Shown here: positions 24,630-35,164 of the stretch, piece after piece
Layout of the letters: each line of letters begins with the position of its first letter
Position numbering within the stretch: the first letter of the stretch is position 1
Source: Perilla frutescens
Taxonomy: Eukaryota > Streptophyta > Magnoliopsida > Lamiales > Lamiaceae
Direction: 5' to 3'
NCBI GenBank assembly: GCA_026008535.1
Contig: BRKX01000001.1
Coordinates: 73,110,317 to 73,174,316 of the forward strand
DNA: 64,000 nucleotides
Translations under genes and position numbers: made by a program
Notes under the pieces: generated by a model
What the model saw: only the letters and a program-made list of their open reading frames with translations
Told to the model about the DNA's origin: nothing
Database searches by the model: none

Positions 24630-25377
24630 ATAATGAAATTTCAAATTTTCAAGCCGAAAAATAATGCTGGAATTTTATTTAAAAATCATAAATTAAATTT
24701 AAAAATAAAATATTCCAGTGAAAAAATACCGCTGGAATCTAAAAAAATCACAAATAAAAAATATAAAAATATTCCAGTGAAAAAATACCATTGGAATCCG
24801 AAAAAAATATAAATAAAAAATATTAAATTATTTCAGCGAAAAAATATTGCTGGAATATGTGAAAAAAATTGAAAAAAAAACAAAAATAAAAAATATTAAA
24901 ACATTTCAGCGAAAAAAATACCACTGGAATATGAAAAATAAAATAAAATAAAACATATGTTAAAATATTCCAGTGGAAAAATACCGCTGGAATTCGGAAA
25001 AATCATAAATAAAAAATATTAAAATATTCCAGCGGTATTTTTTCTGCTAGAATATAGAAAAAATCGAAAAAAATATTAAAATATTCAACGTAGTTTTTTC
25101 GCCAGAATTTGGAAAGTTTGAAAAAAATAAATAAAAATCATTTCAGCGGGTTTTTTCCGCTGGAATCAACCAAAATATACGTTGAAAATTTCAGTGGATA
25201 TAATTCTGCTAGAATATGCGGTGGAAAATTTCGGCGAGCATAAATTTCACTGGAATGCTCGGTGGAAAATTCCATCAAATATTTTTCGCTGGAATAATCG
25301 CTGGAATCCGAAAAATTTCAGCATATATAAAGTCCATTGGAATAAATTCACTGGAATTTGATGATTTTCTTGTAGTG
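24630..25377 (-). mobile_element. One terminus of a CACTA transposon with subterminal repeats
   Basis: Read on the minus strand from 25377 the sequence begins CACTACAAGAAAATC, the hallmark terminus of plant CACTA (En/Spm) elements. Inward lies a dense array of short repeats built on ATTCCAGCGG and its inverse CCGCTGGAAT (for example at 24655-24675, 24765-24800, 24965-25000, 25030-25050 and 25140-25165), typical of subterminal transposase-binding repeats. No matching CACTACAAGAAA end was found on the other side and no transposase is present, so this is a truncated or strongly decayed element. Confidence 0.75.
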
Positions 25378-25569
25378 ATATATATAATTTCAAAATGATA
25401 TTTCATTACACAATAATTTTATTATAAACACAATAATATGTACTAAAAAGTAAAAACAGGCGTCCATCAATATATGGGTGTGTAGACTTACATGCGACCA
25501 TTATTCAGTAATTAAGTAATTAAAACAACATCATCCAACATAACATGCAGTTTAATTTAAATTATACAT

Positions 25570-26028
25570 TTATTCCTCCACCACGTAAACAACATGCATA
25601 TCATATCGCATAACAAAATTCACCATGGCCACATCGTGAGAGTAACTATTGGCGACGGTAAATCCTTTGGCCCCACGGAAAATACCGGTCCCACCAACGA
25701 CGGGCAACTCTGAACAACCATATGGGAACGATCTCCTTCCGACCACGCTCAGTGTGCTCCCTTTGTATTCACCATCCTTGAATATAAACACGAGGTTCAT
25801 GCAAACACTCGAATCCTCCTTGTCCGCGTTACTCACAAACCCTTGAACCCGACCGTACTCATTTGAACGAGGATCGGGCCCGACGGTAAGAGGAGCGTCG
25901 ACCACCCTCATGAGCCCGAAATTTGAGGGTCTGCTGCCTTGTGCAACATCTATTACGGTCGCATTCGGCCCGCTCAATACATCTTGGATGTAAATGGGGA
26001 TATCCGCTATTTTTTCAACTTTCCTCAT
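25570..26028 (-). CDS. Dirigent-family protein, no signal peptide
   Basis: Dirigent proteins guide stereoselective coupling of phenoxy radicals (lignans) or related cyclisations, normally in the apoplast. One exon, 152 residues. The domain is nearly complete: YIQDVLSGPNAT at the N-terminus, NFGLMRVVDAPLTVGPDP, the strand MNLVFIFKDGEYKGSTL, the family motif ELPVVGGTGIFRGAKGF and a C-terminal MRYDMHVVYV. Most members have about 180-190 residues with an N-terminal signal peptide. Here the first Met lies only about 12 residues before YIQD and an in-frame TGA (26035-26037) stands 9 nt upstream, so no longer start is possible without an intron. Either a cytosolic form or a copy that lost its leader. 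A decayed relative lies at 28768-29226 on the same strand. Confidence 0.87.
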   Translation of the reverse strand: MRKVEKIADIPIYIQDVLSGPNATVIDVAQGSRPSNFGLMRVVDAPLTVGPDPRSNEYGRVQGFVSNADKEDSSVCMNLVFIFKDGEYKGSTLSVVGRRSFPYGCSELPVVGGTGIFRGAKGFTVANSYSHDVAMVNFVMRYDMHVVYVVEE

Positions 26029-26100
26029 TTTCTGTCACGATTTATTATTTTATGAAAGTTGAAAATATATTAGGTGAATTTTTTCAAGGCCGGGGTGTGC

Positions 26101-26109
26101 AATTTATAG
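26101..26109 (-). promoter_or_regulatory. Probable TATA box of the dirigent gene
   Basis: On the minus strand the sequence is CTATAAATT, about 75 bp before the ATG at 26028. A close TATA box supports transcription from here with a short leader, and so supports the signal-less start. Confidence 0.35.
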
Positions 26110-26245
26110 AAAGAAAAAAATTAGTTAGCTAGGGACTGTCTAAACTCGCACTTGATTTGAAAAAAGAAAATGAATAATTAGAGATTATAGATGGTTGAAT
26201 GAGTTGGTATTCCGTGCAACAATCTTAAATAAGACTATGTAAGGC

Positions 26246-26288
26246 GGGCGCGTGGCGCCCACGCGCGGCGCGTGGGCGTCACGCGCCC
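26246..26288. repeat. GC-rich hairpin, 20-bp stem and 3-nt loop
   Basis: GGGCGCGTGGCGCCCACGCG, loop CGG, then the inverse arm with one mismatch (19 of 20 paired). It lies 36 bp inside the left end of the TIR element. Very GC-rich against an AT-rich background. Confidence 0.9.
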
Positions 26289-26364
26289 GTCAATTTTTTT
26301 TCCTGGCGATTTTTCATTTTTTTTTTCAATTTTCTTTGATTTCTTTTTTGAAATCCGGTGACTC

Positions 26365-26411
26365 GCACAATGCATTTGCCCGACGCTAACGCGTGGGCTC
26401 GTGCATTGTGC
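26365..26411. repeat. 47-bp imperfect hairpin, copy A
   Basis: 11-bp outer arms GCACAATGCAT and GTGCATTGTGC enclose a 25-nt loop containing CCCGACGCTAACGCGTGGGC. The loop itself has a small inverted core. Confidence 0.85.
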
Positions 26412-26562
26412 TCGACTATTAATTTAATCTTTTAAAAACAAATTTAAAACGGCCATTGAAAAATAAAAATCTAATTTTAAAATAAATTTATACCCTAAAA
26501 TCGAATTAGTGAACCCTAAAATAAAAGTGAATTGATTTAGTTTTTTTGAAATTCGACGACTC

Positions 26563-26609
26563 GCACAATGCACTCGCCCGACGCTAACGCATGGTCTCGT
26601 GCATTGTGA
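26563..26609. repeat. 47-bp imperfect hairpin, copy B
   Basis: Same layout as copy A, 198 bp downstream: GCACAATGCAC, loop with CCCGACGCTAACGCATGG, then GTGCATTGTGA. Flanking GAACCCTAAAATAAAAGTGAA is shared with copy C. Confidence 0.85.
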
Positions 26610-27056
26610 TCGACAATTAATTTTTCCAACTTAAATATAACCATAATTGAGATTAATAACCCCCCTCTAAGAAACCATGAACCCTAAAAAAAACCCCTAA
26701 AAAATATTAAAAAACTCCCCTAAAAAATCATGAACCCTAAAAAAAACCCCTAAAAAATATGAACCCTTTTAAAAACCATGAACCCTAAAAAAACCCTAAA
26801 CTACTAAGCTTTAAACATTAATTCGAATGGAAAAAACCACAATTTGAACTAAATAAATTAGTATAAAATAACTAGCAGACCCTTTACTTTTTAATGATAT
26901 AGATGATACTTTTCGAATTTTTGTTGATACCTTTTAGTGAGACTGTTGATACTGATTTTTACGGTTTCTTTCTATTTTTTTGCAGGTTGACCCGGGTCAA
27001 AGCGCGGGTCGACCCGACCCGTCTTAAATAGCACTATTTAAGACCGCTGCACGGAA

Positions 27057-27589
27057 GTGTTTGCCTGGTTGAATATATAGTGTATGAGTCTGCATGTTAA
27101 ATTAATACCTGATTAAAGAAATTCATAATTTAATATGATCATATAATTTTCTGAATATTGAGTGAGTTCTTGAGTTTAGAGATAAAATCAAAATAAAAAA
27201 AATATAAATATAAATGATAGTTGGAAGATTTTGAATATGAACACTAATTTAAATTTAATAAAAAAGATTTCACACACACACACACACATATATATATTAT
27301 AATTAACTTCTAGGCGAACTCTTAGTTTCATTTTTTCATTAATTAAATATATATACTTCGATTGTAAAGATGTAGTCATCGAATGAGATCGTCTGTTTCA
27401 AAATCATAATTCATCATCTTTTAATTGTAGGATTGTCACCACATTTTGCTAATCATGTTTAATATGGTCAATCATGGATTTTTTTTAAAAAAAAAAAAAG
27501 GAAATACACATGATGATGATGATCCAACAATATATGAAATATCATTTTCGAATAATAGTCTGGTGGGTAGTTAGCAAATTTTCCTAGCA

Positions 27590-27634
<45 letters not shown>

Positions 27635-28660
27635 TTAATCTAGAGTGGGTACCATTTATATATATTCCTAATTAATTAATTCACTCGATGTACGTCCTAA
27701 CTCATTGTAACATTAATATTAATGTTAACGTGTGTAATTATCATTTTCCTAAAAAAAGTGTGTAATTAACTTAATAAGAATAAGGTGCATAGCAAAAAAA
27801 AAGTCTGCGTGTGCGAGTGGCCCTATTTATGCATAGGGATATTTTCAAACTTTTATGTTCAACGTAGCTAAAAAGTTATAATTATAGAATATGTGTTTTT
27901 TTGTTATTAAGAGAATCTATTATTTTTTATTTGTTCAAAGTAGATACTTTACCAATTCGAACATCACACAATTGTCATCGTGTGGACACGGCATGACAAT
28001 AAAACAATATGATAAAAATTCAAATCTGCACAATAAAATTAAATAAATATGTTAAATTATTAAAATAAAAAATTAAATAAATCTGTTAAAATATATATGT
28101 AACTATTTGTAGGTGAGATGAATTAATTATTTCATGGCGCAAAGCAAAATAAAAAATAAAAAATACACGCTATAAATATTATAACTTCTCAATTTGATTA
28201 TGTTTGATTGCCAGCCATGCCCATTCTCCATCATGAAATTTAGACTATATTTAATTAATTGCACTTTTTTTTTGGTAAACTATAACTTACTTATAAAACT
28301 ATTTTCATTACCTGCGGTAGCATGGGTTTTCGGTGCTACCTTGATGATTAGGTGCCACATGTATCTCGTCATGATTAGATAGCATCGAGCTCGAGCATGC
28401 ACGAGCCGTCGGATATAAAATCAATTAATTCAGTTTTATTTTAAAGGTTTGCTAATTACATTTTAGAGTATATATTTATTTTGATAAATTAATTACAAGT
28501 GTTGGGCAGGTGCATCGTGCGAGCAACTGACAATTCAAATTTAGGGTTCAATAATTTCATTATAGGATATATATTTTGTGAGAAAAGGACACAAAAAAAT
28601 AAATTTATATATATGTATGCTACAATAGTAATAGTAAATAGGGAACTTATTTTGACATCA

Positions 28661-28693
<33 letters not shown>

Positions 28694-28767
28694 TCGTTGT
28701 GTATATGTATCTATATATGATATATTAAGTGAAAGACATTCGAATAAAATCATCAAACAACGTAAAA
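27057..28767. other. AT-rich spacer between dirigent copies
   Basis: No gene seen. Contains (CA)n/(TA)n runs at about 27272-27298 and 27595-27628, poly-A at 27488-27500, and a half-element related to the 17064 MITE around 28310-28370. A (TA)n run lies at about 28664-28686. Confidence 0.5.
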
Positions 28768-29226
28768 ATCATATTTGAAAAAATATAGGTATTTGTGGCG
28801 GGATCAAAAGAGTAAAGGTTGGAGATGGTATATCCACGCGCCAAATGGAAAATCCCGGTGCCAATGATGATGATTCCGGCCTAATAACTACTTCCGGCCA
28901 ACGAAGGTGAGTGAGCTCCCACGTTAATCACCGACCGTGAACACTAAGTTGAAGTTCACGGTGAATGGCCACGTCGTAAAGGCACGAATTAATGACATGG
29001 CCTTGATTCCGGCCGAGCTGAGGCTCTGTGAGTTCGGGTCGGGCCCTACCGTCATGAAGCCATCCACTACGTGAAATATGCCGAAATTTGTGGGAGAAGT
29101 GGACATTACGTTGGCCCGCCCAACCTCGTATAGAGTCACATTCGGCCCAATTTGAATTTTATGTAGATAAACACCAAAAATAGGTATTAATATTGTTTTA
29201 CTACCTTGGAAGAGGGCTTTGGCCAC
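28768..29226 (-). pseudogene. Decayed dirigent gene
   Basis: On the minus strand 29226 to about 28926 reads a dirigent-like N-terminal half: YLHKIQIGPNVTLYEVG, NFGIFHVVDGFMTVGPDPNS and FNLVFTVGD. After a stop the C-terminal half continues in another frame (about 28920-28770) with SLAGSSY, a further stop, GTGIFHLARGYTISNLYSFD, the counterpart of GTGIFRGAKGF in the intact gene. So there is at least one frameshift and one internal stop. It is the same family and orientation as the gene at 25570-26028 but diverged, so the pair is probably an old tandem duplication. Its upstream edge touches a hAT transposon at 29233. Confidence 0.8.
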
Positions 29227-29232
29227 TACATA

Positions 29233-32200
29233 TAATGGCGCCCACGGTTCCGGTTCCGATTTGTAACCGCCAGTTACACGATTCCGGATGGTTAGAACTA
29301 GAACCGCATCGTGTGATGGCGGTTGCCGGTTACAGTTTCGTAACCGGAACCGCCGGTTTGGAGTGTCGGCGGTTACCCGGTTAACCGCCGGTTTCCGTTT
29401 TTTTTTAATTCGAACTCAAATGGACGATTGAATTTTGACGAACTACTAAGTACTAAATCGATAAAATAACTAATTTACAAGTTAAAAACTAAGACCTAAG
29501 AAGTATGACAAATTAAATACAAGTTTATTACTTTATTCGAATTTTGATATGATTATAATTTATATAACTTTATAATTTATAATTTTGAGAAATGAGAATA
29601 CAATTTAATTTATCAAATTACAAATCGTAAATTAATCAAACTATGAAAATATGAAATTACAATTTACAAATTTACAAGTTACAATTTAATAATTTAGGGG
29701 GGAAAAAGAAATAATTGAAATTTGGGCTTGCACTTCATATGAAGCTGCCTACGTATCCCTTACCTTGGAATCAAAGCCCTCGTAGTTCATTTTACCTTTT
29801 TTCCTTGGCGAGTCTAGAATTCGAAGTCGTCGTCCCAATCATCCCCGGTTTGGCTCCCTCCTTCGGCTTCACTCTCCGAGCCAACTTCAATGAGCAGACC
29901 ATCCATCAAGTCATCCCAACGGTTCTCTTGCTCTCTTAGGTCGGCTTTGGACTCGTCCTTCAACATCATTTGAGCTTCGAGGTGATCCAGTGTCAAATTT
30001 GATCTTCGTTCGTCCAACATGTAACCGGATTCACTAAAAGCTTGCTCGACCGAACCGTTGATGCCGGAACTCCAAAAATCTCCCTTGCCATAATTGCAAG
30101 TAAAGGATACCGCTCTTGATTTCGGGACCACCACTTGAGAACATCAAAATTGTTGGGACCTGCATTTTCATCATCGGGGGGCACAATAGGGTCTTGCAAA
30201 TACATTTCTAATTCATTTTGACTACGCCTAACACTTCCTCTACTTTGGAAAAAATTTTGAAATTCTTGTAAAGCACTACCACGTGAAGATGAAGTATTTA
30301 ATCCTAACGAAAAAGCACTACTAGAACTTAAAGAACGACTTGTTTGACGAGTTATACTATCACCATATTTTAACTCATATTCTCTATAAAGTGAATGTAT
30401 AGACTCATAAATATCTTTTTTAATTTATTCAGCAGGTGGCACATATATATTCATACCTCCGCCGTCGGGATCGTCGGATCCTATAAAACTCATAGTAGAT
30501 AAAAATCTATAATACATATCAATCATCTCGTTAGTACCACTGAGTTTAAAAGTAGGATCCAATATTTTTGCAACCAAAAAAATATTAGGCACATGATCAA
30601 AATATTTAAGCCATTTTTTTACCATGGCTAGAATCATCTCTTGCAAATCGGGCTTATGACTACAAGAATTAAATTTCGCAGCAATTAAACAACAATGATA
30701 CATAAATTTACAGACAGTAGGGTAATACACACCAGATAAATCTTTTGTTGCATATTGGAAAACTTGTAAAAGCTCCATTAGTTCAATACAACCATCCCAA
30801 TACGAAGATAATAAAATAAATGATTCAATTATATGTTGCAAAAAAAGAACATAATAATTCACGATATTCAAAAGTTGCAGAAAGCATTTCATAAGTAGAG
30901 TTCCAACTATTAGGCACATCTAAGTTAAAAATTTTAGCATGTCCACCATTTTTCTTACAGAATTTTTCCCACCTACGTCGAACTCTAACTCTGCCATGAA
31001 TATAATCAACAGCATCACGAATAGGTTGAATTGAGTTATTTAATATTCTAAGGCCATCTTGAACACATAAATTTAAAATATGCGCAATACATCGAGTATG
31101 AAAATATTTATCATACAAGGTTGGATTACATGCTTGAATTAATTCTCTAATACTAGCCGTATTAGCACTCGCATTATCAAAACCAATAGAAAAAATTTTA
31201 TCAAGCATTTTAAATTGATTGCAAATTTTAATAATAGCCTTACCAATATTAGCAGCACTATGTTGACAGTTAAATATACGAAAAGTAATTGAACGTTTAT
31301 TCAAATTCCATGAATAATCAATCCAATGCAATGTAACAGCAATATAATGACGATGGATAAATTTATCAGACCAAATATCAGAACAAATAGCTACCCTATA
31401 AGGAATTTTACTAACAAAACTTTTCAATTTCGACTTATATCTTATATGCAATCTTTCAAGGTTCCTAGTCATGGTCATTCTAGATATTCTTTGAGCACCA
31501 GGATTATAAGCAGCTTTCATACGACGTTCAAAATTCATGCTATCGGCAAATTGAAGTGCTAAAGATTCTTCACAAATAAAATAACACATTTGTTCCCTAG
31601 CAACTAGAAGGTCAAACCTAAAGAGTTGAGATGAGTACGGCGTACCTTCACCTTGGCTTTCCATATTTTAACTGCTTACCGGTTGGAAGTTGAGTTGCGA
31701 TTGAGCTTGAGCACGCCCAAGTTCGACTTGATGATTATTGGTGATGTGTGACCAATACGTCCCATAGTCTCCTCCGGTGTGAAATTTGTATTGCTTCGGA
31801 CAATAGTTGCAATATAAATCAAACACACCTTGTTCATTCTTCCTTGCCACCTTTCGGAAATGAATAGTGAAGAGAGCGGATTTCAGTGTCGTATTTCTTG
31901 TTGGAACGGGAACCTCCGCCTCCTCCGTGTCGAGATCGATGGATGAATTTCCGCTGAAAGCACGAGATTCTTGAGATCGTTGTAATTCTTCAAACTGGAT
32001 CCATCTTGCCACTTCTTCGTCAACTTCCATTTGAGTAGTAGGATTGTTGAAAAAACCGCCACCACTTGGATCGTTGTAGAAACCGCCACCACTTGGATCG
32101 TTGTAGAAACCGCTATCGGCTCCACCATAGGGATTCACATATTCTTCAGGTTGTTGTTGTTGAAATTGAGGCGACGTCGTATCAGCATCATCAGAAATAT

Positions 32201-32948
32201 GTACTCCAGAATGAGTACGACGACGACGATATGGAACTTCAGAACTATCAGCAATAGCTTTGCCTTTACCCTTATCGGCTCGGCTACCTCGGCTAGACAT
32301 GATGATTAGGGATGATAGAAAATGAAGAAATCGAGATATGAGAGTTGAGACTTGAGAACTTGAGATTGAGGATTGAGAGAGTAACTTCGTAAGATTGTAA
32401 CTTGTAAGAAAACTTGAATAAGAAAATGATATTGCTAGAATAGAGAGAATTAGAGCATAGAGAGAGAGAGATTGAGAGTTTGGTGTAAGTGAAAATGGTG
32501 GAGGAGATGAGGTATTTATAGGTGAAAATTGGGGAGTGGGGGGGAAATTTTAAAATTTGAGTTTGAAATTTTTTGAAAACTAACGACCGGAACCGTCGGT
32601 TTTGGAGCCCAAACCGCCGGTTTTCAGCCAAACCACTGGTTTGGGCTCCAAAACCGGCAGTTCCACGTCATTGATCCGCCTTTGTGCGTTCCTAGCCGTT
32701 GATCGAGATCACGCGGATCGTGATATCGGTCGTTATATATATATATATATATATATATACAAACCGCCAGTTAACCACCGAAACCGGCGGTTTGTGCAAA
32801 ACCACCCCCCAAACCGGAACCGAACCTTCATTTTACAGTTGACGGTTACGGTTTACAAATCGTAACCATCCGTACCAACCGGAATCGGCGGCAAACCGTG
32901 TAACCGGCGGTTACAAACTGCCGGTCCGATTACTTTTGGGTGCTTCTA
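29233..32948 (-). mobile_element. hAT transposon, 3.7 kb, with decayed transposase
   Basis: The left end TAATGGCGCCCA and the reverse-complemented right end TAGAAGCACCCA match at 8 of 12 bases, and both continue to TTTGTAACCGCC a little further in. The flanks are ACTACATA (29225-29232) and ACTGCATA (32949-32956), an 8-bp target duplication with one mismatch. Both subterminal regions are full of CGGTT/AACCG motifs (GGTTCCGGTTCC, AACCGGCGG), typical of plant hAT elements. The body encodes a hAT transposase on the minus strand. Confidence 0.85.
29814..32300 (-). pseudogene. hAT transposase (BED zinc finger, RICESLEEPER-like), inactivated
   Basis: The reading starts at 32300 with a basic, low-complexity N-terminus containing three GFYNDPSGG-like repeats, then a BED-type zinc finger (CNYCPKQYKFHTGG, with HITNNH) near 31740-31810. 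An in-frame TAA (31668-31670) is followed in the same frame by the catalytic RNase-H-like region: ICSDIWSD, HWIDYSWN, GFDNASANTASI, RCIAHILNLCVQDGL and PNSWNSTYEML. A frameshift near 30840-30900 leads to DPTFKLSG, another stop stands at 30425-30427, and the C-terminal hATC dimerisation part is split by a further shift (FDVLKWWSRN, YPLLAIMAREI, then EQAFSESGYMLDERRS). At least two stops and two shifts make the protein non-functional. Confidence 0.88.
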
Positions 32949-32956
32949 ACTGCATA

Positions 32957-33194
32957 TGAGAATTAATGAAAAAATGAGGGTGAAAATTATGTGAATTGAA
33001 GTTTCGACATTTTTTTTTCCTTTTCTTTTCTTTTTTGAACAATATATATGTAAGAGATAAGTGAGGAGTTTTTTAAGGGATTGATGGTTTAATTTATAGA
33101 TAGGAGAAAGCAAAATTAAATGTTTGGTTTATTGTGAGGAGTATGTTATCAAAATAAAAAGGCACTTTAGTAGAAAGAGAAACAATAATTTAGG

Positions 33195-33225
<31 letters not shown>

Positions 33226-33400
33226 GGTTGGGTTCCAGAAGGAACCACACCCTAGGTGAGAACCGAGAACCAATCTGAGCCATAGATCTCGTATATTTGG
33301 ACGGCCTAGATTTGCTCCAGATTTTAAAAAACGCGGTGGCAATCTCGTAATAACGTCCAACTTCGCTGCCCCTGAATCTTAGTAAGGGTAAAATCGGAAA
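32957..33400. other. Flank of the hAT insertion
   Basis: On the minus strand 33010-32949 reads, in the frame that joins the dirigent pseudogene after removing the hAT element, a start codon with MSKLQFT and hydrophobic residues broken by two stops; this may be the remnant of its signal peptide. The stretch 33225-33330 (GGTTGGGTTCCAGAAGGAAC) looks like the end of another unassigned repeat. No intact gene. Confidence 0.35.
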
Positions 33401-33790
33401 ATATATGAATACTTAAAATTTACGTTTATATTTTTCAATTTAGGGTTTTAGCACTGTCATGGCCTTTTTTAGCACTGTCATGACCTTTTTTAGCATTGTC
33501 ATGATTTATTTTAGCATGACTCTTTTTTAGCATTAGCATAAAAAAATGTCATCGACATTGTAAAAAAACCACAAACAAATATTGTTACATGTTGAATTAT
33601 CAATATATGAATACTCAGAATTTACGTGTATATTTTTCAATTTAGAGTTTTAGCTCTGTCATTTTCTATTTTAGCACTATCATGACTTTTTTTAGCATTG
33701 TCATGACTTATTTTAGCATGACTTTTTTTTAGCATTAACATAAAAAAAATGTCATCGACATTGTAAAAAAACCACGAACAAATACTAAAT
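33401..33790. repeat. Two tandem units of about 200 bp
   Basis: 33401-33602 and 33603-33790 share the same order of motifs: TATGAATACT, AATTTACGT, TATATTTTTCAATTTAG, several TTAGCA(C/T)TGTCATGA units, and ATGTCATCGACATTGTAAAA. Each unit itself contains three or four shorter TTTTAGCA-type repeats. Confidence 0.85.
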
Positions 33791-34067
33791 GGGGCGGGTT
33801 TAGATAGAGTCGGGTCGGGTACTTTTTAAAATGGGTCGGGAGGATTTTTAATTGAATTTAGAATTTTTTTTAATTCGAATAACCCCTAAAACGACGTCGT
33901 TTTAGGTGGAACTAACAGCCCTGTCAAGAGGAGCTTGATGGAGGGGCCCAATAGATCTGAAAAAAAAAGTACAGGGGCTCAATTGAGCCAAAAAAAAAAT
34001 TCAGGGGCCTAAGAGGTCCCCCGCCAAAAAGTTTAGGGGCCTGCAAGGCCCTTTTCCCTATTAATTA

Positions 34068-34161
34068 TAAACTTTTTTTATTAATTGTCTTTACCAATCT
34101 TTTTCTTAATCCTTATGAAAATTTTAATCAGCCTATCTTACTGTGACAAGGGAGTAGTAAT
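34068..34161 (-). mobile_element. Truncated Stowaway-like MITE
   Basis: Reverse-complemented, this stretch reads ACTACTCCCTTGTCAC, GATAGGCTGATTAAAATTTTC and GACAATTAATAA, matching the first 90 bp of the element at 3849-4101. The other end is missing. Confidence 0.6.
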
Positions 34162-34496
34162 TATCCTCCGTGTGCAGAAAACAAAAATGATTTTTTCATT
34201 GGGAATATTGTCTTTCGTATAAATCTTCCATATAGTCTCACAGAGTCACCATATATTCTTCGAGAAAAATTTACTTTTGATCCCACAAAACACGCCTGAG
34301 CTTGATTTTAATCCTAATACTATCACTTTTGGTCTTTTTTTAAAAAATTAGCTCAAATGTGATCTCATATGATTGAATGTATCATTTTTGGTCCCACTAT
34401 TTTAACGATTGTTTTAGTGATTAACAGAGACATCATACACAACTCACACGCGTAGTTTTAACCCCAAATCATCGATAAATCCCCAAATCAAGAGAG

Positions 34497-34616
34497 ATGG
34501 GCATATGGCACGATTGGTGGGGCGGTGGTGAAGGAGGTGTCGGCCCGCCAGAGGAGATGGAGAGTAAGGAGGATGTGGAGAAATTGAGCCGTCCTGCTAA
34601 GAAATCACATGGCTAG
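34497..34616 (+). other. Short GC-rich open frame, 39 codons
   Basis: Begins MGIWHDWWGGGEGG and ends KLSRPAKKSHG. Compositionally coding-like and adjacent to two captured gene fragments, so it may be another fragment. I do not recognise it. Confidence 0.2.
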
Positions 34617-34693
34617 CGATTGCTAGGGCGGAAGCGAGGATGGTGTCGCTCAATAGCTTAACTCGTGGAGCCACTTTGCGGGAAGTGATTAAT

Positions 34694-34813
34694 CATTCCG
34701 ACATCATTGAAGCTCACGCTCTCCGACCAGAAGCCGGAGTCGACCACACCGATTATGATGTATTTGCCGTAGTTGGACGCTAACCAGAGCCCCACAGCGG
34801 TTTTGAGGCCTAG
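34694..34813 (-). pseudogene. Subtilisin-like protease fragment
   Basis: Forty uninterrupted codons on the minus strand match the region around the catalytic aspartate of plant subtilases (SBT): LGLK, then LASNYGKYIIIGVVDSGF, then SESVSFNDVGM. The D in VVDSG corresponds to the catalytic Asp; the usual W-P-E-S is W-S-E-S. Similarity ends on both sides and there is no propeptide, His or Ser region nearby. It is an isolated gene fragment, plausibly captured by a transposon. Confidence 0.75.
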
Positions 34814-35084
34814 ACCGCTGACCTCGCCTCGCTACCAGTCATTCGTTGCAGCGCCAATTGAAGTAATTTCTACTTTGTTTTTGTTTTCAATTATTGGATG
34901 AATTTTAGAGAGTATGGTTTGTTTAAAAATGGATGGCAACTGGTTTCTGAAATTGGGGATTTTAAGAAGTTGTTTAGAATCGTAAGGTTGTTCATGGTTG
35001 ATATATGATGTGAATGCTAAATTGCTAATACATAGAATTATTGTCTAACTTTTTCCATGTTGACATTTTCATCAACAATTTCAG

Positions 35085-35164
35085 ACTCTTTGTAATGATG
35101 TAGTAGCTGTCGTGAGGACAATGTATGGGGATTCTCCTCTAGCAATTGTGATGGTTTGCCGCAG
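35085..35164 (+). pseudogene. Isolated exon of a protein phosphatase methylesterase-like gene
   Basis: The 80-bp stretch reads TLCNDVVAVVRTMYGDSPLA followed by IVMVC, resembling the exon just before the nucleophile motif (IVLVGHSMGG) of plant protein phosphatase methylesterase 1. It keeps splice signals: AG at 35083-35084 and GT at 35165-35166. The GHSMG-bearing exon does not follow. The upstream 34870-35084 looks like retained intron. Family assignment is from memory of the motif, so moderate confidence. Confidence 0.5.

Larger units (their letters stand above)
26210..27056. mobile_element. Unassigned TIR element carrying hairpins, 847 bp
   Basis: The left end TTCCGTGCAACAATCTTAAA and the reverse-complemented right end TTCCGTGCAGCGGTCTTAAA match at most positions over 20 bp. 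Inside are a GC-rich 20-bp-stem hairpin at 26246-26288, two 47-bp hairpins, repeated ACCCTAAAA motifs and a terminal GACCCGGGTCAAAGC region. Related sequence lies at about 39900-40615 and, inverted, at about 41840-42715. No protein is encoded. The target duplication is unclear, so I do not assign a superfamily. Confidence 0.6.

Noticed and set aside
24630..25380. CRISPR-like array from regularly recurring ATTCCAGCGG units
   Set aside because: Units are in both orientations with irregular spacing and similar spacers, in a plant genome; subterminal repeats of a CACTA element explain them.
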